A program made the translations under genes and the position numbers. Under the pieces are notes generated by a model. The model ran no database searches. It was given only the letters and a program-made list of their open reading frames with translations, and was not told the origin of the DNA. DNA of 64,000 nt from Billgrantia zhangzhouensis (GTDB lineage: Bacteria > Pseudomonadota > Gammaproteobacteria > Pseudomonadales > Halomonadaceae). Position 1 is the first letter of the stretch. Each line of letters opens with the position of its first letter. Of this stretch, positions 17,346 to 26,910 are shown piece by piece. The stretch is taken from assembly GCF_021404465.1 (NCBI RefSeq), contig NZ_JABFTT010000004.1, positions 1-64,000 on the forward strand, read 5' to 3'.

Positions 17346-19535
17346 ATGATCTATCAAGGCAATGCCATCACGGTGGCACGCGGTACCGGGAACGGTGGCG
17401 CTGACACCGCCATGCTCACCTTCGACCTGAAGGACGAGTCCATCAACAAGTTGTCCAGCGCCGTGGTTGCCGAGCTGGACGAGGCCATACAGGCCATTCG
17501 CGCCGAGAACGGGCTGAAGGGATTGGTGATCGGCAGTGGCAAGGAGGTCTTCATCGTTGGGGCCGATATCACCGAATTCCATGGCATCTTCGAAAAGGGC
17601 GAAGAGTACCTGGTCGAGATGAATCTCAGGGTGCACGAGATTTTCAACGCTATCGAGGATCTGCCCTTCCCTACGGTGACTGCCATCAACGGGCTGGCGC
17701 TGGGTGGCGGTTGCGAAGTGACGCTGGCTACCGACTTCCGTGTGATGGGTGAGAAAGCCAAGATCGGCCTGCCCGAAACCAAGCTCGGCATCCTGCCTGG
17801 TTGGGGAGGCTGCGTACGCCTGCCACGCCTGATCGGTTCGGACAACGCCGTGGAGTGGATTGCCGGCGGCAGCGAGAACCGTGCTGATGCTGCCCTCAAG
17901 GTAGGTGCGGTGGACGCCGTGGTGCCAAACGAGCAGCTCGAGGCGGCAGCGTTGGACATTCTTGCACGAGCCAACGCCGGTGAACTCGACTACCAGGCGC
18001 GTCGAGCCGAGAAGACCGGACCGCTCAAGCTCAACGCCATTGAGCAGATGATGGCCTTCGAGACCGCCAAGGGCTACGTGGCCGGTAAGGCTGGGCCGCA
18101 CTACCCGGCACCGGTCGAGGCGATCAAGGTGATCCAGAAGGGGGCCGGAGAGGAGCGCGCCCGCGCCCAGGCCATCGAGGCCAAGGCCTTCGCCAAGCTG
18201 GCGCTGACCGACGTCTGCTACAACCTGGTGGGGCTGTTCCTCAACGATCAGGTGGTCAAGAAGAAGGCCGGCAAGTACGAGAAGCAGGCCAAGGCGGTCA
18301 AGCAGGCGGCGGTATTGGGGGCCGGCATCATGGGGGGCGGCATCGCTTACCAGAGCGCTTCCAAGGGCACGCCGATCCTGATGAAGGATATCAAGGAGGA
18401 GGCCATCGAGCTGGGGCTCAAGGAGTCGCGCAAGCTGTTCGCCAAGCAGGTGGAGCGGAATAAGCTCACCACCGAGCAGATGGCCGAGAAGCTGACCCTG
18501 ATTCGTCCGACGCTCTCCTATGGCGACTTCGGCCATGTCGACTTGGTGGTTGAGGCGGTGGTCGAGAATCCAAAGGTCAAGGATGCGGTGCTGACCGAGG
18601 TGGAAGGCCTGGTGAGCGAGGACACGATTCTTACCTCCAACACCTCGACCATCTCGATCACCCGTCTGGCGCAGAATCTCAAGCGCCCCGAGAACTTCTG
18701 CGGCATGCACTTCTTCAATCCGGTGCACCGCATGCCGTTGGTCGAGGTCATCCGCGGCGAGAAGACCAGCGACGCCGCCGTGGCGGCTACCGTGGCTTAC
18801 GCCCGCGCCATGGGCAAGACGCCGATCGTGGTCAACGACTGCCCCGGCTTCCTGGTCAACCGCGTGCTGTTCCCCTATTTCGGCGGCTTCAGCCTGCTGG
18901 TCGAGCAGGGCGCCGACTTCGAGCGCGTCGATAAGGTAATGGAAAAGTTCGGCTGGCCCATGGGCCCGGCCTACCTGCTCGACGTGGTGGGCATGGATAC
19001 CGCCGTGCATGCCAACGAGGTGATGGCAGAAGGCTTCCCCGACCGTATGGCACGCGATGCCAAGACCGCCATCCAGGTGATGGTCGAGAACGAGCGCCTG
19101 GGGCAGAAGAACGCCAAGGGCTTCTATGCCTACGAGGAAGACAAGAAGGGCAAGCCGAAGAAAGTCGGCGACGACAAAGCCCATGAGCTGGTCAAGCAGG
19201 TCGTCCAGCAGGAGAAGGAGTTCTCCGACGAGGACATCATCGTCCGCATGATGGTGCCGCTGTGCCTGGAGACCGTGCGCTGCCTGGAAGACGGCATCGT
19301 CGAAACCCCGGCCGAAGCCGACATGGCACTGATCTACGGCATCGGCTTCCCGCCGTTCCGTGGTGGCGCGCTGCGCTATATCGACGCCATGGGGGTGGCC
19401 GAGTTCGTCAAGCTGGCCGATGGCCTGGCCGAGGAGCTGGGAGCGCTTTATGCCCCCACCGACAAGTTGCGCCAGATGGCCGAAAGCGGCGAGCGCTTCT
19501 ATTCCGCCCGAACTCAAGACCGGGCCCAGGGCTAA
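17346..19535 (+). CDS. fadB: Fatty acid oxidation complex subunit alpha
   Basis: 729-residue multifunctional enzyme of beta-oxidation: enoyl-CoA hydratase, 3-hydroxyacyl-CoA dehydrogenase and cis-trans/epimerase activities. N-terminal crotonase domain: GADITEFHG, then [20 protein letters not shown] with the catalytic Glu region, and [14 protein letters not shown]. Dehydrogenase domain from about 315: [18 protein letters not shown] (NAD site), [29 protein letters not shown]-terminal [14 protein letters not shown] closes the fold. The pair fadB-fadA has 24 bases between the genes and encodes the alpha2beta2 complex of the classical aerobic pathway. Confidence 0.96.
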   Translation: MIYQGNAITVARGTGNGGADTAMLTFDLKDESINKLSSAVVAELDEAIQAIRAENGLKGLVIGSGKEVFIVGADITEFHGIFEKGEEYLVEMNLRVHEIFNAIEDLPFPTVTAINGLALGGGCEVTLATDFRVMGEKAKIGLPETKLGILPGWGGCVRLPRLIGSDNAVEWIAGGSENRADAALKVGAVDAVVPNEQLEAAALDILARANAGELDYQARRAEKTGPLKLNAIEQMMAFETAKGYVAGKAGPHYPAPVEAIKVIQKGAGEERARAQAIEAKAFAKLALTDVCYNLVGLFLNDQVVKKKAGKYEKQAKAVKQAAVLGAGIMGGGIAYQSASKGTPILMKDIKEEAIELGLKESRKLFAKQVERNKLTTEQMAEKLTLIRPTLSYGDFGHVDLVVEAVVENPKVKDAVLTEVEGLVSEDTILTSNTSTISITRLAQNLKRPENFCGMHFFNPVHRMPLVEVIRGEKTSDAAVAATVAYARAMGKTPIVVNDCPGFLVNRVLFPYFGGFSLLVEQGADFERVDKVMEKFGWPMGPAYLLDVVGMDTAVHANEVMAEGFPDRMARDAKTAIQVMVENERLGQKNAKGFYAYEEDKKGKPKKVGDDKAHELVKQVVQQEKEFSDEDIIVRMMVPLCLETVRCLEDGIVETPAEADMALIYGIGFPPFRGGALRYIDAMGVAEFVKLADGLAEELGALYAPTDKLRQMAESGERFYSARTQDRAQG

Positions 19536-20738
<1,203 letters not shown>

Positions 20739-20772
20739 CCCTTGTCCCGACCATTCTGTTCTTGCAATGCAG

Positions 20773-20798
20773 CGGCACCCCTTTAGGGGTGCCGTTTT
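20773..20798 (+). terminator. fadBA terminator
   Basis: CGGCACCCC 20773-20781, loop TTTA, GGGGTGCCG 20786-20794, then TTTT. A canonical rho-independent terminator 34 bases after the fadA stop. On the other strand it immediately precedes the end of the flavodoxin-like gene. Confidence 0.9.
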
Positions 20799-20799
20799 G

Positions 20800-21261
20800 C
20801 TAGAGGACGCCGGCCTCGAGCCCAACTGCCAGGTAGAGGCCTAGCTCCTCCACCTGCTCGGCGAATTCCTCCCGCCACTCGCCACGCAGGACCAGTGGCT
20901 CCTGAACCCAGCGCCAGCGTAGCCCGGTGACGATGCTCTCCACCGCGCGACGCGTGCCGGTGCCGTCGTTCCCGGCGCGCACGTAGAGCGCGCAGGGCAT
21001 GCCTTGTTTCTCTTCCAGGACGGGGTAGTAGCTGCGGTCGAAGAAATCCTTCAGTGCGCCACTCATGTAGCCCAGGTTTTCTGTGGTGCCGAGCAGAATG
21101 GCATCACTGGCACGTATGTCCTCCGGGCCCGCCTGGAGGGGGGCCTTTACCACAACCTCGACTGTCTCGAGGTCAAGGTATTGCGCGCCGCGCGTGGCGG
21201 CGTCCCGCAGGCGCTGGGTATTGGGCGAGGGCGCATGGGCCACGATCAGCAGACGTTTCAT
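20800..21261 (-). CDS. Flavodoxin-fold NAD(P)H/FMN reductase-like protein
   Basis: 153-residue flavodoxin-like protein. N-terminal KRLLIVAHAPSPNTQRLRDA is the phosphate-binding loop of FMN, LGTTENLGYMSGALKDFFDR is the second flavin loop, and YVRAGNDGTGTRRAVESI the third. It probably binds FMN and works as a small oxidoreductase or electron carrier; the substrate is unknown. The start (ATG 21261) is chosen by homology of the first strand; the Shine-Dalgarno is weak. It is divergent from the YbhB-like gene. Confidence 0.85.
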   Translation of the reverse strand: MKRLLIVAHAPSPNTQRLRDAATRGAQYLDLETVEVVVKAPLQAGPEDIRASDAILLGTTENLGYMSGALKDFFDRSYYPVLEEKQGMPCALYVRAGNDGTGTRRAVESIVTGLRWRWVQEPLVLRGEWREEFAEQVEELGLYLAVGLEAGVL

Positions 21262-21337
21262 GTTTGACAGTCTAACGGCTTTTTCCGACGCTGTTTCGGC
21301 ATCATTCCGCTTTGCCACTACAGGAGAGGGCACGCTC

Positions 21338-21814
21338 ATGGCTTTTGCACTTTCTGACATGCAACTGGAAAGTTCCGCCTTTCAATCACATGGTGCGATT
21401 CCCACCCGACATACCGGTGAGGGCGACGATACCTCGCCAGCGCTGAGCTGGCGCGACGCTCCCGAGGGCACCAAGGGGTATGCAGTTATCTGCCACGATC
21501 CTGACGCACCTCTCGTTCAGCACGGCAGCTATGGCTTCGTGCATTGGCTGCTCTACAACTTGCCGGGCTCCACCACGACGCTGGTCGAAGGTACCAGCGA
21601 TGGCACGAGCGGCAAGAACGATTTCGGCAAGCTCGGCTATGGTGGCCCGATGCCGCCGGAAGGGCACGGCGTGCATCATTACTATTTTTGGGTGCTGGCT
21701 CTCGACAAGCCGACCGATTTGCCCGAGGGGCTTGGGTTGGAGGAGCTGCTCAAACAGCTCGAGCCGCACCTGCTCGGCATGAACCGGCTGATCGGCACCT
21801 ACCAGCGTGGTTGA
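21338..21814 (+). CDS. YbhB/YbcL (PEBP/Raf kinase inhibitor-like) protein
   Basis: 158-residue phosphatidylethanolamine-binding-protein-like family member. Diagnostic parts: GEGDDTSPALSWRDAPEGTKGYAVICHDPDAP (ligand pocket with DPDAP), HWLLYNLPGS, then GYGGPMPPEGHGVHHYYFWVLALD. Bacterial members are of uncertain function, though some are implicated in scavenging or anti-signalling. AGGAGAGG precedes the ATG. No signal peptide is seen, so it is cytosolic, like YbhB. Confidence 0.9.
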   Translation: MAFALSDMQLESSAFQSHGAIPTRHTGEGDDTSPALSWRDAPEGTKGYAVICHDPDAPLVQHGSYGFVHWLLYNLPGSTTTLVEGTSDGTSGKNDFGKLGYGGPMPPEGHGVHHYYFWVLALDKPTDLPEGLGLEELLKQLEPHLLGMNRLIGTYQRG

Positions 21815-21854
21815 TTGCTAGGCGTAGCTTTCGTCGCAGTCAGGGAGGATTGCC

Positions 21855-22556
21855 ATGTTCGACTGGGTCAATCAGCACGGGGACACCGTCTCCGTGCTGA
21901 CGGATATCGGTACCCTGATCGTTTGGGTCGTCTACGCCCAGCTTCTCTACTTCAGCTTTCGTCGCCAGCGCCGGCCGCGCCTGCTGATCAACCGGGGCCG
22001 TAAAAAGGACATTGATGCCTTGTGCATCATCAGCAACATGAGTGCGGAGCCGGTGTTCCTCCAGCATGTCATCGCCGAGTTGAAGACCTCGCACGGCATC
22101 GTGCGGGTCGATGTCACCGACCGTACCGATACCTTCAGCGAGGGTAGTGAGACACAGGGGGGCGAAAGTGCCGGCACCACTGCCGCAGATGCCCCTCCTA
22201 TCGTTCGCGATGGCTCCCATCAGGGGCCACTCGAGCCGGGAAAGTTCGTACATATCGACAGTTTCGGCGAGCTGACACAGCGGCTGGCGCGCCATGGTGG
22301 ATTCGAGATGCAGGGCTACCAACCTCGGCAGGGGGTGATCTTTCACTCTCTGAGCATCCGTATCATCTGTATCTATGGCTCAGAGGATCTGCCGATCGGC
22401 GCCGAGCGCTGCTTTGAGTTCATCGATCATCAACCTGGCTGCGGCCTGGTACCGGTGACCTGGGATACCAAGCGGCTAGCTTCTTCCTGGCAACGGCGCC
22501 GCCTGTGTAAGGAAATCAAGCAGCTCAACAATAAAGACGATCTCTCGCCTCTGTAG
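21855..22556 (+). CDS. Hypothetical membrane-anchored protein
   Basis: 233 residues. One membrane segment near residues 17-35 (IGTLIVWVVYAQLLYFSF) is followed by a basic stretch (RRQRRPRLLINRGRKKD) and a soluble C-terminal domain (ALCIISNMSAEPVFLQHVI, SIRIICIYGSEDLPIGAER). The positive-inside rule predicts the large domain is cytosolic. AGGAGG lies 8 bases before the ATG. No family is recognised. It lies between the YbhB-like gene and ectD, all in the same direction. Confidence 0.75.
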   Translation: MFDWVNQHGDTVSVLTDIGTLIVWVVYAQLLYFSFRRQRRPRLLINRGRKKDIDALCIISNMSAEPVFLQHVIAELKTSHGIVRVDVTDRTDTFSEGSETQGGESAGTTAADAPPIVRDGSHQGPLEPGKFVHIDSFGELTQRLARHGGFEMQGYQPRQGVIFHSLSIRIICIYGSEDLPIGAERCFEFIDHQPGCGLVPVTWDTKRLASSWQRRRLCKEIKQLNNKDDLSPL

Positions 22557-22712
22557 ATGGCAGGACCTTCTTTGCCCAGGCGATTACGGTTAATTTTCGC
22601 TGCGCAATAGGCCGATACAAACTCGCTTTGCACGCAAACGTTTCCAAGTCTAGGTTGAGTGATTACCAATAGGAAGATTGGCGTTTCGCTTGGATTCATG
22701 GAGGAGCATGCG

Positions 22713-23624
22713 ATGAAAAAGGACGTACAGGATCTGTTTCCCACGCGCTTGGAGCGCAAGCTGGGGATGTTCGAGCGTATCGATCCCGTCGTCTTCAGCG
22801 AGGGAAGGCAGCGCAGCGATGGACCGCTGAGCGAGGAGCAAGTACGCGAGTACGAGGAGAAAGGCTTTCTTTCGTTCGAAGGCTTCTTTGAACGTGAGGA
22901 AATGGAGGCTTTTATCCACGAACTTCGTGAGTATGAACATGATGATGATCTCAAGCTCTCCGAAGGAACCATTCTGGAGCCTGGGCGGGAGGAGATTCGC
23001 TCTATCTTCGGTATTCACGAGATATCGGAGCGCTTCAGCCGTCTGACCCGCGATCCCCGGCTGTTGGCCATGGTCGAGCAGTTGCTGGGCAAGGGCGTAT
23101 ACATTCATCAGTCACGCATCAATTACAAGCCTGGCTTCAAGGGCAAGGGCTTCGATTGGCATTCCGATTTCGAGACTTGGCACAGCGAGGACGGCATGCC
23201 ACGCATGCGCTCCCTGAGTTGCTCCATCGTGTTGACCGACAACGGTGAGTTCAATGGTCCGCTGATGCTGATTCCGGGCTCGCACAAGTATTTCGTGCCT
23301 TGCGTGGGACGCACGCCGACGGACAACTACAAGGAGTCACTCAAGCGCCAGGACGTGGGCGTGCCTGACAATGCTAGCTTGCGCGAACTAATGCTCAAGG
23401 GGGATATCGAGGCGCCCAAGGGGCCGGCCGGCACCTTGGTGATGTTCGAGTGCAACACCATGCACGGCTCGAACATCAACATGTCATGCTGGCCGCGCAG
23501 TAATCTTTTCTTCGTCTATAACAGCATAGACAACGGCTTGATGAACCCTTTCTGCGGTAACCGGCCGCGTCCGGAATTTCTGGCCAATCGTACGGACTGG
23601 AGTGCACTCGAGCCCATCGGTTGA
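22713..23624 (+). CDS. ectD: Ectoine hydroxylase
   Basis: 303-residue non-haem Fe(II)/2-oxoglutarate dioxygenase that converts ectoine to 5-hydroxyectoine in the cytosol. The signature stretch WHSDFETWHSEDGMPRMR (149-166) contains His150 and Asp152, and His251 (TMHGSN) completes the iron triad; NGPLMLIPGSHKYF and GRTPTDNYKESLKRQ are also EctD-specific. The ATG at 22713 is preferred because AGGAG lies six bases upstream, inside an ATGGAGGAG that includes another ATG at 22698; the first in-frame ATG is 22659. No ectABC genes are in the window, so EctD stands apart from ectoine synthesis here, as in many Halomonas. Confidence 0.94.
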   Translation: MKKDVQDLFPTRLERKLGMFERIDPVVFSEGRQRSDGPLSEEQVREYEEKGFLSFEGFFEREEMEAFIHELREYEHDDDLKLSEGTILEPGREEIRSIFGIHEISERFSRLTRDPRLLAMVEQLLGKGVYIHQSRINYKPGFKGKGFDWHSDFETWHSEDGMPRMRSLSCSIVLTDNGEFNGPLMLIPGSHKYFVPCVGRTPTDNYKESLKRQDVGVPDNASLRELMLKGDIEAPKGPAGTLVMFECNTMHGSNINMSCWPRSNLFFVYNSIDNGLMNPFCGNRPRPEFLANRTDWSALEPIG

Positions 23625-23634
23625 GCAGCTGTCA

Positions 23635-23656
23635 GGGACGGCAGAAGTGCCGTCCC
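23635..23656. terminator. Hairpin between convergent ectD and methyltransferase
   Basis: GGGACGGCA 23635-23643, loop GAAG, TGCCGTCCC 23648-23656: a perfect 9-bp stem. No T run follows on either strand, so termination strength is uncertain, but the position 11 bases after the ectD stop suggests a shared 3' end. Confidence 0.6.
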
Positions 23657-23690
23657 GCTGGGCTGGCGCATGGGCAGGAGATACTGCGTG

Positions 23691-24461
23691 TCAGCGATGT
23701 GCCCTCACCCGTAAGCGAACATAATCGGCCGTCCAGTTGCCATGGCTGTCGCGCAGGCTCGGTGTCAACAGTGACTCTGTGTCGTCCAGTATCGCCTCGC
23801 GGAGTTTTTCGTCCAGGCCATGCAGAAAAGGATTGGCAAAGGTGGCGAGCCAACCGGAGATACCGGTAGGCAGGCGGGTCGGGCGCGGCATCAGCTCGAT
23901 GGACTCGACCTTGAATCCTGCCGCTTCCAGAGATTCACGGTACTCTTCTGGTGTGGGAAAGAACCATGGGAAGCGAGCCTTGCCGCTGATGCCTCGCGCC
24001 TGGAGTGCTGCCAGCATGGCGGTACAAATCGCTGCGACGTTGCCATGACCGCCGAATTCGGCCACAAAGCGCCCACCCGGCTTGAGGGCACGATGGATGC
24101 TTGCCACCACGGCCTCGTGATTCAGCATCCAGTGCAGGGCGGCATTGCTGAATACGGCATCGAATTCATGTTCGAAGGGCAGGTTATGGGCATCCAGGAC
24201 GCGAGCGTCGAGTCCCCGTTTCCGGGCGGCCTCGACCATATCGTTAGCGGCATCCACGCCAACGACGGTGGCCCCGGACTTCGCCAGCACCTCGGTCAGG
24301 GAGCCGTCGCCGCAGCCCAGGTCGAGTATGCGTTCGCCGCGGCGAGGGGCGAGCATTCTCGCTATCGTGTCGCCCAGTTCGGCGACGAAATCGGCGTGGT
24401 GCATATAGGCCTCGGCGTTCCAGCGCTGGCCCGGGGCATTATGAGGAAGTTCGCTCATCAT
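23691..24461 (-). CDS. Class I SAM-dependent methyltransferase
   Basis: 256 residues. ILDLGCGDGSLTEVL is motif I of the SAM-binding Rossmann fold, VVGVDAANDMVEAAR motif post-I, and FDAVFSNAALHWM motif II; LKPGGRFVAEFGG is motif III. The pattern is that of small-molecule methyltransferases related to trans-aconitate or UbiE/BioC-like enzymes (the ALHWM stretch is frequent in Tam/BioC relatives). The substrate cannot be told. GGAG lies just before two adjacent ATGs (24461 and 24458). Confidence 0.88.
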   Translation of the reverse strand: MMSELPHNAPGQRWNAEAYMHHADFVAELGDTIARMLAPRRGERILDLGCGDGSLTEVLAKSGATVVGVDAANDMVEAARKRGLDARVLDAHNLPFEHEFDAVFSNAALHWMLNHEAVVASIHRALKPGGRFVAEFGGHGNVAAICTAMLAALQARGISGKARFPWFFPTPEEYRESLEAAGFKVESIELMPRPTRLPTGISGWLATFANPFLHGLDEKLREAILDDTESLLTPSLRDSHGNWTADYVRLRVRAHR

Positions 24462-24556
24462 GAGGCTCCATAGGGGCAGAGAGGCACTTTCCGGTGCGAT
24501 ATGCCTCCATGAATTAAGCATACTCCAATATGTCGCGACGGTCTCTCGGGGGCATC

Positions 24557-25501
24557 CTATGTTGCTTGCGGTAACTCCCCTCGTGCCGTCAATTCCTGGG
24601 GTAGCAGGGCGGCATGGATGATGCCATGCACCGGGGTGGCGACGCCCACCGCCTGTCCCAGGCGCACTACGGCGCCATTCTGCGACTCCAGCTCGGAGGG
24701 TTCGCCAGCCATGATGTTGCGCTGCATGGAAGAGGTGCTCTCCGCTGGCATGGCATCGATGAACTGCATGGCACGGGCGACGGCATCGGCAGGAAAGGCA
24801 ACGCCATGGGCTCGGGCGACCTGGTCGATCTCCTCGAGCATGGCCTGGATCAGAGCCCGGGTTTCGGGAAGTTGGCGCGTAACGCCGATCGGGGCGCGAG
24901 TGATGCTGCCTATGCCGCTCATGGCGCAGATGAACAGGAACTTGCTCCACTGGGCGACGCGAATGTCGTCGGGAATTTCGGCACTGACGCCGTGTACCTT
25001 GTCGAATACGGCCTTGAGTCGTGCCGTACGCGCACTGCTGTGATTGTCGCGCTCACCGAAGCGTATGAATGGATCCACGCCAGCATGCCGAATGTGCCCC
25101 GGTGCTTCCCGCCAGGCCAGGATCCCGCAGAGTCCGTCGAGCACCGGAGCCTCTCCCAGTACTTCGGCCAGGGTGTCGGCGGCTTCCACGCCGTTCTCCA
25201 GCGGCAGGACCAGAGTATCGGGTCCAACCAGAGGACGAATCGTTTCGGCCGCCTCACGAACCTGCCATGCCTTGACCGCCACGATGACACAACCCACCTC
25301 GCCCAGCGTGGCGGGATCATCCGTGGCCTTGACTTGCGCCAAGTCGACGTCTCCCTTGATGCTGCTCACACGCAGTCCTTGACGTTGCATGGCGGCAAGA
25401 TGCTCGCCGCGGGCGATAAACGCCACATCCTCGCCGGCTTCGGCCAGGCGCGCGCCGAAGTAGCCGCCGACACCGCCGCTACCCATGATGGCAAATTTCA
25501 T
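24557..25501 (-). CDS. panE: 2-dehydropantoate 2-reductase family protein
   Basis: 314-residue ketopantoate reductase-like enzyme. N-terminal MKFAIMGSGGVGGYFGARLA is the NADPH-binding glycine-rich loop; VKAWQVREAAE and LPLENGVEAADTLAEV carry the conserved Lys and Asn-Gly of the family; KFLFICAMSGIGSITRAPIG contains the catalytic Lys region. PanE reduces ketopantoate to pantoate (CoA synthesis); related family members act on other 2-oxo acids, so the precise substrate is not certain. GGGAG lies five bases before the ATG. Confidence 0.85.
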   Translation of the reverse strand: MKFAIMGSGGVGGYFGARLAEAGEDVAFIARGEHLAAMQRQGLRVSSIKGDVDLAQVKATDDPATLGEVGCVIVAVKAWQVREAAETIRPLVGPDTLVLPLENGVEAADTLAEVLGEAPVLDGLCGILAWREAPGHIRHAGVDPFIRFGERDNHSSARTARLKAVFDKVHGVSAEIPDDIRVAQWSKFLFICAMSGIGSITRAPIGVTRQLPETRALIQAMLEEIDQVARAHGVAFPADAVARAMQFIDAMPAESTSSMQRNIMAGEPSELESQNGAVVRLGQAVGVATPVHGIIHAALLPQELTARGELPQAT

Positions 25502-25741
25502 AGCGTCTCCCGTCTTAAACCGCCTCTTTCCTCGGAGCATAGTGGCAAGTCGCCAACTGTACCGTTCTCTTGCCGACATGCTGGTGGCTCCCTGCCTGGC
25601 CTACCTGCGCCAGGACATGGCCTTCAACCCGGGGGAGCGAAGTGTGTCGCACCTGGCGATATTTGTTCATACCATGAGAACCCTGTGGCGGCCATCCGTG
25701 GCGCCATGCAATGCACTAGCGAGAGGAGTGGTGCCCAGGTG

Positions 25742-26278
25742 ATGCCGAGAAACCCGCGATTCATCCCTATTCTGCTTACCCTATTGCTGGCGGCCGGTTG
25801 TGCCGGTCGTGAGGCTCCGCAGGCCGAGCTTGCCGCTGACCCCGAACCGGCGGTGCCGGACGAGCCGGCTGCGAGGCCGGTGCCTACTACCCAGCATGAT
25901 CGCTTCTGGGTGCCTCCGCTCTACGCCTCGCAAGAGGACGAGGTCCATTACTACATCAGCCGTTTGGCCGACAGGCGCTTCATCGACGTGCAGGGCGGCA
26001 GCGAGCACCCGAGGGTCTGGTACATTGCGGCGGAACGGCTTGGGCAGATTGGCGAGCCGGCCGTGCCGATGCTATTCGCGCTTATCGATACGCAAGATCA
26101 GTACGAGCTGATGCTGGTACTTTATTCCCTGCAGCTGGCGACCCAGGATCCGCAACTGATGGCCCAGACAGGCGGCGATTACGTGCGCCTCACCGAAACG
26201 CTCGAGCAGAGTGCCAATGCGGAGAATCGCGCCATCGCCCTGGAGTGGTGGGAGCGGCATGGCTGGCGTTGGCAATAG
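25742..26278 (+). CDS. Lipoprotein, hypothetical
   Basis: 178 residues. The N-terminus MPRNPRFIPILLTLLLAAGC is a lipoprotein signal peptide with lipobox LAAGC, cleaved before Cys20. The mature part begins with a Pro/Ala/Glu-rich tether and has an all-helical repeat-like domain (PRVWYIAAERLGQIGEPAVP resembles a HEAT-like repeat). The residue after Cys is Ala, which suggests sorting to the outer membrane. The start is ATG 25742; a GTG at 25739 is equally possible. No further function is seen. Confidence 0.82.
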   Translation: MPRNPRFIPILLTLLLAAGCAGREAPQAELAADPEPAVPDEPAARPVPTTQHDRFWVPPLYASQEDEVHYYISRLADRRFIDVQGGSEHPRVWYIAAERLGQIGEPAVPMLFALIDTQDQYELMLVLYSLQLATQDPQLMAQTGGDYVRLTETLEQSANAENRAIALEWWERHGWRWQ

Positions 26279-26367
26279 GCAGCGAGATGTGGCAGCAGGC
26301 AAGCCGCTCGGGCATCTGCTATGGTCACGGCGAGACCCGCAAAGGACATGACGAGGAGGCGCACCAC

Positions 26368-26805
26368 ATGGATCGCTACATGCGAGCCGCAATCGAGGAG
26401 GCCCGCATGGGCCTTGCCGAGGACGGGATTCCCATCGGTTCGGTGTTGGTGCACCGTGGAGAAATCATCGGACGCGGCCATAACCGGCGTGTCCAGTCCG
26501 GCAGCGCCGTGCTGCATGGCGAGATGGATGCGCTCGAGCAGGCTGGCCGCCAGCCAGCTTCGGTCTATCGCGATTGCACCCTGTACACTACGCTGTCTCC
26601 CTGTCCCATGTGCAGCGGCGCCATACTGTTGTACGGCATTCCTCGGGTCGTCGTCGGTGAGAACCAGACCTTTCTGGGCGAAGAGGAGCTGTTGCGTTCC
26701 CGTGGCATCGAGGTCGAGGTCCTGCAGCTCGATGAGTGCATCGGCATGATGACCCACTTCATCGAGACCTTTCCGGAACTGTGGAACGAGGACATTGGCG
26801 AATAG
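26368..26805 (+). CDS. Yeast-type (Fcy1-like) cytosine deaminase
   Basis: 145-residue zinc deaminase of the CDA fold. It carries HGEMDAL (His50, Glu52), SPCPMCSGA (Cys79, Cys82) and GRGHNRR (Asn39), and the C-terminus WNEDIGE places Trp139 and Asp142 where yeast cytosine deaminase has Trp152 and Asp155 (known WFEDIGE end). TLYTTLSPC and YGIPRVVVGEN also follow the yeast enzyme. So cytosine (and 5-fluorocytosine) to uracil is predicted, rather than the tRNA-adenosine or guanine deaminase role. Bacteria usually use the unrelated amidohydrolase CodA. GAGGAGG precedes the ATG. Confidence 0.85.
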   Translation: MDRYMRAAIEEARMGLAEDGIPIGSVLVHRGEIIGRGHNRRVQSGSAVLHGEMDALEQAGRQPASVYRDCTLYTTLSPCPMCSGAILLYGIPRVVVGENQTFLGEEELLRSRGIEVEVLQLDECIGMMTHFIETFPELWNEDIGE

Positions 26806-26811
26806 GGAATG

Positions 26812-26829
26812 ATGTCATGAAACTGTCAC
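26812..26829 (+). promoter_or_regulatory. Pho box 1
   Basis: ATGTCAT, GAAA, CTGTCAC: two 7-base direct repeats with a 4-base spacer, 17 of 18 positions matching the PhoB consensus CTGTCAT-N4-CTGTCAY. It lies just after the cytosine deaminase stop and upstream of the Na/Pi transporter gene, so PhoB activation under phosphate limitation is predicted. Confidence 0.75.
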
Positions 26830-26863
26830 ACAGGAGGGGTACCGTTCGCCGGCAGTAACGCAA

Positions 26864-26881
26864 GTGTCATGTATTCGTCAC
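26864..26881 (+). promoter_or_regulatory. Pho box 2 (weaker)
   Basis: GTGTCAT, GTAT, TCGTCAC: the same 7-4-7 geometry 52 bases downstream of box 1, with more mismatches. It overlaps the first in-frame ATG of the transporter gene (26869), which favours the later start at 26911. Confidence 0.5.
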
Positions 26882-26910
26882 ATTCCAGGCACGGAGCAAA
26901 CGGCCTTCTC

